Below, piece by piece: positions 22,650 to 31,308 of a stretch of DNA of 64,000 nucleotides (within the stretch, counting starts at the first letter, position 1; each line of letters begins with the position of its first letter). The notes under the pieces were generated by a model that had not been told where the DNA came from, did no database searches, and worked only from the letters and a program-made list of their open reading frames with translations. The stretch is from Sphaerisporangium fuscum (GTDB taxonomy: Bacteria; Actinomycetota; Actinomycetes; Streptosporangiales; Streptosporangiaceae): assembly GCF_018531465.1 (NCBI RefSeq), contig NZ_JAHDTF010000020.1:124001-188000 (forward strand), in the 5' to 3' direction. A program made the position numbers and the translations under genes.

Positions 22650-25361
22650 GTGCGCCTGGACGACCTGCGTCACCTGAGCGGACCCAACTCATTCAGCACC
22701 CGGCCGGTCACCGTCGCGCGGCTCGAACTCGAGGAGCTGACCGGCCGGGAGACCACCGAGTACCCGGGCTTCGCCGGCCGGCTGACCGCGGCCCTGCCCG
22801 GGCTGGCCGAGCATCACTGCGCGGCCGGGCGTCCGGGCGGGTTCCTGGAGGCGATGGCCCGGGGCACCTACTTCGGCCACGTCACCGAGCACGTGGCGCT
22901 GGAGCTGTCCAGCCTGGTGGGCCGCGATGTGTACCTGGGCCGGACCATGTGGGCCGGCGCCGACGGCCGCTACGACGTGGTGACCGAGTGCCCGCAGGAC
23001 GAGCCCGCGCAGTCCTCGGTGCCGGCCGAACTGCTGGAACTGGCCATCACCACGATCAAGCACATTCTTCTCGAACGCGTCCCCGACCTGTCGCTCGACC
23101 TGGCCGGGATCGCCCAGGTCGTGGAGCGGGAGCGCCTCGGCGTGAGCACGGCCGCGCTCGCGCGCGCCGCCCGCCGCCGGGGGATACCGGTCCGCCGGGT
23201 CGGCCGGTTGAGCATGCTGCGGCTCGGTTACGGGCGCCATCGCCGGCTGGTGTGCGCCGCGCTGACCGAGCGGACCTCGGCGATCGGCGTCGACATCGCG
23301 GGCGACAAGATGCTGGCCAAGCAGCTGCTCAGCGGCGCGGGCATCCCGGTGCCCGATGGGGAGGTGGCCTGGAGCGCGGCCGACGCCGCCGCGGCGCTGG
23401 ACCGGCTCGGCGGGCCGGTCGTGATCAAGCCGCTCCACGGCAACCACGGCGCCAACGTGACCGTCGGCGTGACCACCCCCGCGGCGGCGGCCACGGCCTA
23501 CGCCCAGGCGGCGGCCGGGGACGAGGGCGCGATCGTGGAGAGGTTCGTGCCCGGCACCGACTACCGGGTGCTGGTGGTCGACGGCCAGGTGGTGGCCGCG
23601 GCCGAGCTGCGGCCGGCCTCGGTGACCGGCGATGGCGCCTCCGACATCGCCCGACTCGTCGACGTGGTGAACGCCGACCCGCGCCGGGGGGAGGGACACT
23701 CCCGAGAGCTGACCAAGATCAAACTGGACGAGCGCGTGCTCGCGCACCTGGAGACCCAGGGCCTGGGCCCGGCGTCGGTCCCGGCCCGCGGCCGGCTCGT
23801 GACCCTGCGCCGGAACGCGAACCTGTCCACCGGCGGGACCAGCCGCGACGTGACCGACCTGGTGCACGAGGACGTGGCGGACATGTGCCGCCGGGCCGCG
23901 GCCGTGGTCGGCCTGGACGTCTGTGGCATCGACGTGCGGCTGGCCGACATCGCGGCACCGATGCGGTGCGGTGGTGCCGGTCCGGGCGAGGACGAGCACG
24001 GGGCCGTGATCGAGGTCAACGCGTGCCCGGGGCTGCGGATGCACCTGTCCCCGGCCGAGGGCACGCCGCGGGACGTGGCCGGCGCGGTGATCGACAGCCT
24101 GTACCCGCCCGGCGCCCCGTCGCGGGTCCCGGTCGTCGCGGTCACCGGGACCAACGGGAAGACCACGACGGTCCGCATGATCGGCCACATCCTGAGCAAG
24201 GCCGGGATGCGGGTGGGGATGTCCACCACGGACGGGGTCTACTCCGGCGGCCGGCTCGTCTACGACGCCGACGCATCGGGCCCCCGGTCCGCGGACATGG
24301 TGCTCGACGACACCAGCATCGAGGCGGCGGTGCTGGAGACGGCGCGCGGCGGGATCATCCGCGGCGGGCTCGGCTACGACCAGGCCGACGTGGCCGTGGT
24401 CACCAACATCACCGCCGACCACCTGGGCGCGGACGGCGTGGACGATCTCGACGAGCTGGCCGGGGTGAAGGCGCTGGTCGCCGAGGAGGTCCGCGAGGGC
24501 GGGATCGTGGTGCTGAACGCCGACGACCCGGTGGTCGCCGCGCTCGCCGACCGGCCGCGTGTGCGCAGGCACGCACCCGTGATCAGGTATTTCAGCCTGG
24601 TGAACGGCAATCCGGTCGTCGAACGGCACCGGCGGGCGGGCGGCCTGACCTACGAGCTTCGCGACGGCGAGCTGGTCGAGTTCGATGCGGAGCGGGAGCG
24701 GGCGCTGCTCAACGTGGCCGAGCTGCCGGGCGCGTTCGGCGGCCTCGCCCCACACGTGATCGCGAACGCGCTGGCCGCGGTGGCGGCCTGCCGCGGGCTC
24801 GGGGTCAGCGTCAAGGACATCCGCAGCGCGCTGGGCACGTTCACGCCGGGCGAGTCGAACCCGGGACGCGGCCACGTCCACCTGGCCGGCGGTGGCCCGG
24901 TGATCGTGGACTACGGCCACAACGCCGCCGCGCTCCACGCGACCGGCCGCATGATCAACGATGTCTGGGGCGGCGAGCCCGTGGCCGTGATCACGCTGCC
25001 CGGCGACCGCCGCGACGACCTGGTGGCCCGTTCGGCCGAGGCCGTCGCCACGTGGTTCGGCCGGGTCGTCGTCTACGAGGACGCCGACAAGCGCGGCCGC
25101 CGGCCGGGCGAGATGACCGGCCTGATCACGGCGGCCATGCGCCGGACCCGGCCCGGCATCGGCCTGGTCACCGCCGATGGACCGCAGGCCGCCCTGCGCG
25201 TCGCGGTCACGATGGCCGCCGGCCACCCGGTCCTGTTCCTCTACGAGAAGCTGGCCATGGCCCGCCAGGCCCTCGAGGCCCTGGACGCCCGCCCCTGGCA
25301 CTGGAACTGCTCGTCGTGGCAGTCAAGCCAGAGCGAAGGGCCCGAGTCTCACGACGCGTGA
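22650..25361 (+). CDS. cphA: Cyanophycin synthetase
   Basis: This 903-residue enzyme makes the Arg-Asp polymer cyanophycin without ribosomes, using ATP. It has an N-terminal domain (residues about 1-160), an ATP-grasp domain (about 200-480, with DKMLAKQLLSGAGIPVP, PLHGNHGANV and IEVNACPGLRMH) that adds one amino acid, and a Mur-ligase-like domain (about 490-880) with the P-loop GTNGKTTTVRM near residue 500 and the ARGGIIRGGLGY motif. Domain order and length match known CphA. The GTG start (MRLDDLRHLSGPNSF) follows TTAGGGAG. Cyanophycin genes are uncommon in actinomycetes, and here they suggest a nitrogen store. Confidence 0.95.
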   Translation: MRLDDLRHLSGPNSFSTRPVTVARLELEELTGRETTEYPGFAGRLTAALPGLAEHHCAAGRPGGFLEAMARGTYFGHVTEHVALELSSLVGRDVYLGRTMWAGADGRYDVVTECPQDEPAQSSVPAELLELAITTIKHILLERVPDLSLDLAGIAQVVERERLGVSTAALARAARRRGIPVRRVGRLSMLRLGYGRHRRLVCAALTERTSAIGVDIAGDKMLAKQLLSGAGIPVPDGEVAWSAADAAAALDRLGGPVVIKPLHGNHGANVTVGVTTPAAAATAYAQAAAGDEGAIVERFVPGTDYRVLVVDGQVVAAAELRPASVTGDGASDIARLVDVVNADPRRGEGHSRELTKIKLDERVLAHLETQGLGPASVPARGRLVTLRRNANLSTGGTSRDVTDLVHEDVADMCRRAAAVVGLDVCGIDVRLADIAAPMRCGGAGPGEDEHGAVIEVNACPGLRMHLSPAEGTPRDVAGAVIDSLYPPGAPSRVPVVAVTGTNGKTTTVRMIGHILSKAGMRVGMSTTDGVYSGGRLVYDADASGPRSADMVLDDTSIEAAVLETARGGIIRGGLGYDQADVAVVTNITADHLGADGVDDLDELAGVKALVAEEVREGGIVVLNADDPVVAALADRPRVRRHAPVIRYFSLVNGNPVVERHRRAGGLTYELRDGELVEFDAERERALLNVAELPGAFGGLAPHVIANALAAVAACRGLGVSVKDIRSALGTFTPGESNPGRGHVHLAGGGPVIVDYGHNAAALHATGRMINDVWGGEPVAVITLPGDRRDDLVARSAEAVATWFGRVVVYEDADKRGRRPGEMTGLITAAMRRTRPGIGLVTADGPQAALRVAVTMAAGHPVLFLYEKLAMARQALEALDARPWHWNCSSWQSSQSEGPESHDA

Positions 25362-25426
25362 ACTCGGTCAGCCCTGGGATCTATCTCGAAAGGCGCCGAA
25401 TTACTGCGGCACGAGATTGATCTGCA

Positions 25427-25450
25427 CAGGGCATACCCGTGCCCCTTTTT
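25427..25450 (+). terminator. Terminator after cphA
   Basis: GGGCA (25429-25433) pairs with TGCCC (25440-25444) around TACCCG, followed by CTTTTT. It ends the cyanophycin operon. Confidence 0.75.
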
Positions 25451-25639
25451 CCCTTGCGTTAAATTTGTCGAGAGAATAGCCAATATGGCCGACCGGTTCT
25501 CTGTCCGTACGCACTGAAGGTCCGGGAGGATCGGCATTCACCGTCCAGGGCGACGCCTCTGTTTATCGATCACGGCCGGGGGGATATTGCTGTCGCAATC
25601 GCCCATATCGGGGCGAATCGGTACATTCGGGAGGCTGAC

Positions 25640-25735
25640 ATGAATGGACACCTACCGTATAGCAGTACGGGCCCGGCTCCCCGCGTCGGGGGCGTGCGCA
25701 ACTGGCAGGCCGACATTCTTCGCGGCCAGGCGTAA
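25640..25735 (+). CDS. Possible 31-residue peptide gene before a prolyl oligopeptidase
   Basis: A GGGAGG ribosome site 7 nt before ATG starts a 31-codon frame ending in TAA. The peptide contains PYSSTGPAPRVGG in its first half, including a Gly-Gly, and NWQADILRG near its end. It has no Cys and no hydrophobic signal. It ends 82 bp before the prolyl oligopeptidase gene. Prolyl oligopeptidases process leader or core peptides in several peptide natural-product pathways, so this could be a precursor peptide. It could equally be an upstream regulatory ORF or chance. No modifying enzyme gene is adjacent. Confidence 0.4.
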   Translation: MNGHLPYSSTGPAPRVGGVRNWQADILRGQA

Positions 25736-25817
25736 CTGAGTGAGCAGAGGTGCTGCGGTCCGGATAGGCCGCAGTGCCTCGACCTGTCTCCGGCGGGGCG
25801 ATGCTTTGGGGGCGTTC

Positions 25818-27944
25818 GTGGCGCGATTTTCCTACCCTGCCGCTCGGCGCAGTGATGTGGTGGAGGATCTGTTCGGATTCCGTGTCTCCGACCCCTACCG
25901 GTGGTTGGAGAACGGCGATGATTCGTGCGTACAGGACTGGGCCGCGGCCCAAGATCGTCTCTTCCGCGCGTATCGCACCGGATGGCATGAGAAGCGGTCG
26001 TGGGCGTCGCTGGTGGATCAGGTGTCGTCCTTCGGCGTCTCGGAGCCCCCGATGGCGCGTGGCCCGGTCATGTTCCTCGCCGAGCAGCTCCGCGGGGATG
26101 AGCAACAGCGCCTCCTCGTCGTCGACGCCGAGGGGAACAGGCGGGTGCTGGTCGATCCGGTGGAGATCGATCCGTCCGGCCATACCGGGTTGTACGCCTG
26201 GTGGCCATCGCGCGAGGGCGAACGTGTGGCCGTCCAGATGGAGGTCGCCGAGCAGCCCGGCAGCGACATCATGGTGCTGGACGTGCGTACCGGCGAGACG
26301 GTGGACGGGCCGTTGCCCCGCGCCCGCAACACCTCGCTTGCCTGGCTGCCTGGAGGCGATGCGTTCTACTACGTCAGCCGGGTTCCCGATGAGGAACTGG
26401 CCCCTGACGACATGCGCCTGCACCGGCGGGTGAGGTTGCATCGGATCGGTTCGCCCTGGCAGGCCGACACGGTGGTGTTCGGTGACGACGATGCCCCGGA
26501 CCACTACTACGGGCTCACGGTCAGCGCCGACGGCCGTTGTCTGGCGATCACCGCGACCGTCGGGCCCGCCTCGCACAACGATGTGTACCTGGCGGAACTC
26601 GTCGATCCGGAAGCCCCGCACCTCGTCAAGATCGTGGACGGGCCGACCCTACGCGCCCGTGTCCTCCCACGTTTCCTCGCGGACGACCATCTGCTGCTGG
26701 TCACCGACTACCAGGCCCCGTGCGGACGCATCTGCACGGCCCGCCGGCACGACACCGACCCGGCCGCATGGCACACGCTGGTAGCCGAAGATCCTCAGGC
26801 CCCTCTGGACGAGTGTGTGGTCCTGGACGATCCGGCGCTTCCGCGGCCCCTCCTTCTGGTGGCACGCACCCGCCACGGCACCTCCGCCCTGACACTGCAC
26901 GACCTGGCCAGTGGCCGGCCGCTCACCGAGCTGCCCCTTCCCGGCGCCGGCGTCGTGTCATCCCTGCGCGCGAACATCCCGCACGGACGTCACGCATGGT
27001 TCAGCTACTGCGACGCGGCCACGCCCCCCACCATCTATCGCTACGACGCCGCCAGCGGGGAGACGGAACAGGAGACCGGCGCCACAACGGCCGGAAACAC
27101 TCCGGAGATCCGCAGCCGCGGCGTTCGTTACCGGGCCGGCGACGGTACCGAGATCACGCTGTTCCTGTTCACCCCGGCTGAAGAACATCAGGGCTCCCGC
27201 CCCACCCTCCTCTACGGCTACGGCAGCTTCGGCATGCCGATGCGCCCATGGTTCCTCCCCCTGGCAGCCGCATGGGTCGGCGCCGGCGGCACCTACGCCG
27301 TCGCCTGTGTGCGCGGAGGCGGCGAAGAAGGCCGGCGTTGGCACGATGCCGGTCGCGGACCGCACAAACACCGCGCGATCACTGACTTCAACGACGCCGC
27401 GACCTGGCTCATCAACACCGGCCGGACCACCAGCGACCAACTGGCGATCTATGGCCAGTCCGCCGGTGGACTGCTGGTCACCGCCGCCGCCACGCAGCGA
27501 CCGGACCTGTACGCCGCGGTCATCGCCGAAGGCCCGCTGTGCGACATGGTGCGCTACGAACGCTTCGGCCTGGGATGCACGTGGACCGACGAATTCGGCA
27601 GCGCCTCCGAACCCGAACAACTCCAATGGCTGTTGTCGTACTCCCCCTACCACAACGTCACGCCCGGGACCCCGTATCCCGCTTTCCTCTTCGCCGGCGC
27701 GGTGACCGATCTGCAGACCGGAGAGGCCCACGTGACCAAAATGTGCGCGGCCCTGCAGAGCGCCACCGACAGCGACCGGCCGGTTCTCATGCGTCGAGAA
27801 CCCGACACCGCCCACGCCGCGTCTCCCGCGAGTAAAGAACGCGCCCTGGTGGCGGACATTCTGGCCTTCGCCGGAAGGTACACCGGCCTGTCAGTGGAAG
27901 AGACGACCACGCGTGTTCGCGAGACCGCCGGAGAAGCACACTGA
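25818..27944 (+). CDS. Prolyl oligopeptidase family protein (S9A)
   Basis: This 708-residue serine peptidase cuts short peptides after proline. Residues about 1-420 form the beta-propeller gate (starting FSYPAARRSDVVEDLFGFRVSDPYRWLE), and about 430-708 the alpha/beta hydrolase domain. The nucleophile Ser is near residue 547 in YGQSAGGLLV, the Asp lies in AVTDLQTGE and the His in EPDTAHAAS. YGYGSFGMPM and GGGEEGRRWHDAGR are family signatures. The GTG at 25818 is chosen because GGGGG precedes it; a longer reading to 25740 adds an unrelated Arg-rich segment. No signal peptide is visible. The small peptide gene upstream may be functionally linked. Confidence 0.92.
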   Translation: MARFSYPAARRSDVVEDLFGFRVSDPYRWLENGDDSCVQDWAAAQDRLFRAYRTGWHEKRSWASLVDQVSSFGVSEPPMARGPVMFLAEQLRGDEQQRLLVVDAEGNRRVLVDPVEIDPSGHTGLYAWWPSREGERVAVQMEVAEQPGSDIMVLDVRTGETVDGPLPRARNTSLAWLPGGDAFYYVSRVPDEELAPDDMRLHRRVRLHRIGSPWQADTVVFGDDDAPDHYYGLTVSADGRCLAITATVGPASHNDVYLAELVDPEAPHLVKIVDGPTLRARVLPRFLADDHLLLVTDYQAPCGRICTARRHDTDPAAWHTLVAEDPQAPLDECVVLDDPALPRPLLLVARTRHGTSALTLHDLASGRPLTELPLPGAGVVSSLRANIPHGRHAWFSYCDAATPPTIYRYDAASGETEQETGATTAGNTPEIRSRGVRYRAGDGTEITLFLFTPAEEHQGSRPTLLYGYGSFGMPMRPWFLPLAAAWVGAGGTYAVACVRGGGEEGRRWHDAGRGPHKHRAITDFNDAATWLINTGRTTSDQLAIYGQSAGGLLVTAAATQRPDLYAAVIAEGPLCDMVRYERFGLGCTWTDEFGSASEPEQLQWLLSYSPYHNVTPGTPYPAFLFAGAVTDLQTGEAHVTKMCAALQSATDSDRPVLMRREPDTAHAASPASKERALVADILAFAGRYTGLSVEETTTRVRETAGEAH

Positions 27945-28065
27945 GAACGGCTACAGGAGTCACGGGCCGTGGCACATCGACACGCCGCTGCTGAGCGGCA
28001 GGACGGTCATGCGCTGACCGGCTTGCAGGCCAGCAGATAGCCAACACCCGGTAGAACTCGGCGAA

Positions 28066-28097
28066 AACGCGCTGCTCTTCGCGAAGAGCAGCGCGTT
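28066..28097. terminator. Perfect 32-bp palindrome between convergent genes
   Basis: The 16-bp half AACGCGCTGCTCTTCG (28066-28081) is followed directly by its exact reverse complement (28082-28097). The RNA forms a long stem in both directions. It lies between the convergent ends of the prolyl oligopeptidase and the beta-helix protein and probably stops both transcripts. Confidence 0.7.
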
Positions 28098-28125
28098 CGT
28101 GCGACTACGGCCGGTCGGAAGAGAC

Positions 28126-29244
28126 TCAGCCTGTGTAGTCGGTGGTACGGGTACCACCGTCCGGCCATAGATACTTGCCGTTGTCGGCCGTCGAATAGGT
28201 TCGGTTGCCGTCCCCCGCGCGGGCTTGGATGAGATTGCCGCGCCAGGTGGAGCCACGGGACGATCCGCCCCAGATGTTGCCGTACAGGAAACCGTACAAC
28301 TGCTCGAGCTCGGCCGAGAAGATGTTGCCGGTCACCGTGATGTTGGTGGCGTTGTCGACGTCGCCGATGTGCACGGCGTAACCCCAGCCGGAGACATAGT
28401 TGTCCGTGAAAGAGATGTGATCGTAGACACCGCTGCCCTGCAGGGCCAGGGCATTGGTGTTGCCCAAAGAGGCCAGGGTGTTGTGGTGAACGACCATGGG
28501 GCCGCCGTTGCCTTCACTCTGCGGACCTATGCCGTCATGGTGATAGACGTCATGTGACGTGTCGGCCATGTCATGGATGTAGTTGTTCGTCCAGGTCGAC
28601 GGGCGGCCGGGGAAGCCGGTCACCATTTCCAGGCCCGCGTTCCCCCAGATGTCGTTGTGGTCCATGACGGCAACGGCTTCCTTCATCGTCGTGGCCAGCT
28701 GCCAGGACTTGTCGAAAGGCGTGCCAGGCTTGGAATGGGACGACGAAACGGTGCCGTCGTTTCCGGGTGGCATCGAGTAGGAGCTGGGCTTGAACGTCGA
28801 GTACAGGAACTTGATGTTGTTGTCCGAGTAGATCTGGACGAGGTTGTCGTTGGGGTCGGTGCCCTCGAACAAGCAGCCGACGAACGTGAGATTGTCGCCG
28901 TAAATCACTGTCTTGAGGGCCAGGAAGCGTTTGAAGGATATGACGCTGTTATCCGGGTACCTGAGCGTCAGCGGCTTGCCGGCACTCATGTTCGACGTAT
29001 AGTCGGTAAGGCGGCCGGGGTACGCGCCAAGGCCCAGACCGCCGGCATTGGCCGGAGTATTCGCATAGCCGGTGTTCGAGAAGTCCGGCCAATATCCGGA
29101 GCCGTCGTTGGGCCGTGCCTCGATCGCCGAGACGCTGTCGGCGGACGTGTGTGCACGGGAGTCGGCGCTGGCAGCGGCGCCTACGGTGAGGGTGGCCGCG
29201 ATGAACACCAGAGCGGCGGCGGAGACGCGACTCCGGATGTTCAT
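28126..29244 (-). CDS. Secreted right-handed beta-helix protein
   Basis: This 372-residue protein begins with a signal peptide (MNIRSRVSAAALVFIAATLTVGAAASA, cleavage near AASA-DS). The mature part has repeated beta-helix rungs: VIYGDNLTFVGCLFEG, NLVQIYSDNNIKFLYSTF, AVAVMDHNDIWGNAGLEMV, ISFTDNYVSGW and NITVTGNIFSAEL. Such folds occur in pectate lyases and other polysaccharide-active or surface proteins. No lyase active-site motif is clear. HHDGIGPQSEGNGG may form a ligand site. It is probably extracellular and its substrate is unknown. GC content is slightly lower than in the neighbours. Confidence 0.8.
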   Translation of the reverse strand: MNIRSRVSAAALVFIAATLTVGAAASADSRAHTSADSVSAIEARPNDGSGYWPDFSNTGYANTPANAGGLGLGAYPGRLTDYTSNMSAGKPLTLRYPDNSVISFKRFLALKTVIYGDNLTFVGCLFEGTDPNDNLVQIYSDNNIKFLYSTFKPSSYSMPPGNDGTVSSSHSKPGTPFDKSWQLATTMKEAVAVMDHNDIWGNAGLEMVTGFPGRPSTWTNNYIHDMADTSHDVYHHDGIGPQSEGNGGPMVVHHNTLASLGNTNALALQGSGVYDHISFTDNYVSGWGYAVHIGDVDNATNITVTGNIFSAELEQLYGFLYGNIWGGSSRGSTWRGNLIQARAGDGNRTYSTADNGKYLWPDGGTRTTDYTG

Positions 29245-29747
29245 GCGGCCGGCCGGAAGGCGGCGGGGCTTGTACAGGGCTCGGCGAAGTAATGTTTTGA
29301 TGTCATTCTCCAGTGTCGTCGAAAGACGATTTCGCGATGCCGGGCCGACGAAGTCGTCTGATTATTTCGACCGGGGCCCCGGGATTCGGGGAGGCTGCAC
29401 GTGATCGGGACGTTATCAATCTTGGTATGGGGCCGTCAATATTCATGTTCGGCGATTAGTCAATCACTCATGGTGATGAGAGGTGTAAAGGCCGGTAACC
29501 CCGTGCATTTTCATGATGAATTCCGGGTGGCCCGCCGGGTCATGTGCTACTCTCGTGATTTTTCCCGGCCCCGGGCGGATCGGGCGGGACCGGCCGCCGC
29601 GTGAGCGCGGGTACGAGCCGTGATGAGCAAGCAGTTGACCCGGCACCGCATTGGCCTCTGCCACGAGTCAGGACCACGGCTGCCCGACCCCACCACCGGC
29701 CAGGACCGGGCCGCTCGCGAGCGGCCCCGGCTGGAATATGACGAGGG
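29245..29747. other. AT-richer non-coding stretch upstream of the beta-helix gene
   Basis: No gene can be supported. The section around 29400-29530 is AT-rich (for example GTCAATATTCATG and GATTAGTCAATCACTC) and probably holds promoter and regulatory sequence for the secreted protein. Short open frames lack ribosome sites and family features. Confidence 0.4.
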
Positions 29748-30725
29748 CTATGAGAAGGACGAGATGACGAGCCAGACGGACGAGACCACGACCACGATCA
29801 CCACGGCGAGGTCCCTGGGGTGAACGGGGATCCTGCTCCACAGGCGGCGTAGCGTCCGGGCCGGTTTCGGGGTGGGCAGGGCGGTGATGGCGCCGGCGAC
29901 GATCAGATGCCACTTGATCAGGCTGGGGAGCTGGGCGACGTCCGTCCCGTAGCAGCTCAGGTAGGCGACGATGTCGAGCAGGGCGAAGCCGGCGAGGACC
30001 AGCCCGGCTCCCACGGCGGCCGGCCGTGCCCACCGGCTCGAGAGAGCCGCGCAGGCCGCCGCGAGGGCGACGACCACGACCGGCAGGCCGAGGAGATCGG
30101 CGTCCGACACCTGCGCCGGCCAGGCGACCTCGTAGATCAACCCGGGTCCCTGGACGCCCAAGGTGGGGATGGCGTACGCCTCGGAGTAGTCGTGGTCCGG
30201 CGTGAAGATCGGTATGCGGCAGGAGAACGGCGTCCATCCGGCGAGGCACACGGCGGCCGTCCAGGCGGCCACCGGGCGCCGCGGCACGGACAGCGGTGAC
30301 CGGCCGGCGGCGAGCAGCGCCGCCGTGGCCAGGGCACAGCAGACGATCAGGAGCCACGGCGGTGTGATCGCGGGCATGTGGCCGTCGCACGGATCGGTGC
30401 CGGGCAACACGATCGCCGTGAACAGCCCGAGCGCGAGCACCGCGCCGACCGCCGACACCGCGATGGTGGTGGCCCGGCGCGGCGGACGCAACAGGAGACC
30501 GGCGAGGACGACCGGTAACAGGAGCTCGGACCAGAACAACGTCTCCCACGGCCCGCTGTCGAGGGCGAAGGGGCCGGCGTCCGCGCCGGCCCAGAACCAG
30601 GCGGCGCTTTCCCGGCCCACCCCGAAGGCCGGCAGGAGTACCGGGCCGGCGGCGGCCAGGACCGCGGCGAAGTGGAGTCGTGTGGTCACCGGAGGTTCGG
30701 GTCTCGCTCCGGGTGCCTCGGCCAT
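29748..30725 (-). CDS. Multi-pass membrane protein, unknown function
   Basis: This 325-residue protein has about eight hydrophobic helices (for example FAAVLAAAGPVLLPAFG, ELLLPVVLAGLLL, AVSAVGAVLALGLFTAIVL, WLLIVCCALATAALLAA, GLPVVVVALAAACAAL, VIVVVVSSVWLVI). Extracytoplasmic loops carry paired Cys candidates (PGTDPCDGHMP and FSCRIP). I recognise no transporter family. It lies 31 bp upstream of the Lrp gene stop on the same strand, so it is the second gene after the Lrp regulator and may be its target. Confidence 0.75.
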   Translation of the reverse strand: MAEAPGARPEPPVTTRLHFAAVLAAAGPVLLPAFGVGRESAAWFWAGADAGPFALDSGPWETLFWSELLLPVVLAGLLLRPPRRATTIAVSAVGAVLALGLFTAIVLPGTDPCDGHMPAITPPWLLIVCCALATAALLAAGRSPLSVPRRPVAAWTAAVCLAGWTPFSCRIPIFTPDHDYSEAYAIPTLGVQGPGLIYEVAWPAQVSDADLLGLPVVVVALAAACAALSSRWARPAAVGAGLVLAGFALLDIVAYLSCYGTDVAQLPSLIKWHLIVAGAITALPTPKPARTLRRLWSRIPVHPRDLAVVIVVVVSSVWLVISSFS

Positions 30726-30756
30726 GGTGTCCTTCCGTCGTGGCGTCGAGCAGAGA

Positions 30757-31215
30757 TCATTCCACCTGCGCCGCTCGATGGGGGCCGCGGTAGGGGAGGG
30801 TCTGGCTGTAGACGATGTTCGTCGTCGTGCTGCCGAACTGGGCGAGCTCGTTGATGAGCTCTTCCAGGTGGGCCATGGAGGTGGCGGTGACCTTGAGGGT
30901 GTAGCAGTCGTCGCCGGTGGTGCGCAGGCACTCCAGGATCTCCAGGCGCTCCTTGAGCAACTGGTGCAGCGGCTGGTGACGGCTGCCCGGGTACTTCAGG
31001 CGTACCACCGCGAGAACGGCGAAACCGACCTTCACCAGGTCGACGTGGGCGTGGTAGCCGGTGATGACCCCTGTCGTCTCCAGCCGCTTGACGCGCTCGG
31101 TCGTGGCGGACGCGCTCAGGTTGACGCGGCGTCCGAGCTCGGTGAGCGACATGCGGCCGTCCTGCTGGAGCTCGGCCAGGATCGCCCAGTCGGTGGCGTC
31201 AAGATTCTCGGGCAT
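30757..31215 (-). CDS. Lrp/AsnC-family regulator
   Basis: This 152-residue protein starts MPENLDATDWAILAELQQDGRMSLTELGRRVNLSASATTERVKRLE, the N-terminal winged helix of Lrp/AsnC proteins. It ends with an RAM ligand-binding domain (AVVRLKYPG, CLRTTGDDCYTLKVTATSMAHLEELINEL). These proteins sense amino acids and control transport or metabolism. It is divergent from the luciferase-like gene and upstream of the membrane protein on the same strand. Either could be a target. Confidence 0.93.
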   Translation of the reverse strand: MPENLDATDWAILAELQQDGRMSLTELGRRVNLSASATTERVKRLETTGVITGYHAHVDLVKVGFAVLAVVRLKYPGSRHQPLHQLLKERLEILECLRTTGDDCYTLKVTATSMAHLEELINELAQFGSTTTNIVYSQTLPYRGPHRAAQVE

Positions 31216-31308
31216 CAGGCGAATATACCGGTGAATCCACGGCTCACCGGCCGGTACGCCGTGAAGATTCCCTTCCGATGACGCTTGACCGCTGGATAGC
31301 CTGAACGA

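Noticed and set aside
22689..25301. 870-codon frame antisense to cphA
   Set aside because: The His/Gly/Arg/Asp-rich composition is a GC-skew shadow of cphA. No domain is visible.
22949..25420. 823-codon frame overlapping cphA in another + frame
   Set aside because: It is extremely Arg/Gly/Pro-rich with no motifs, while the cphA frame has all catalytic motifs.
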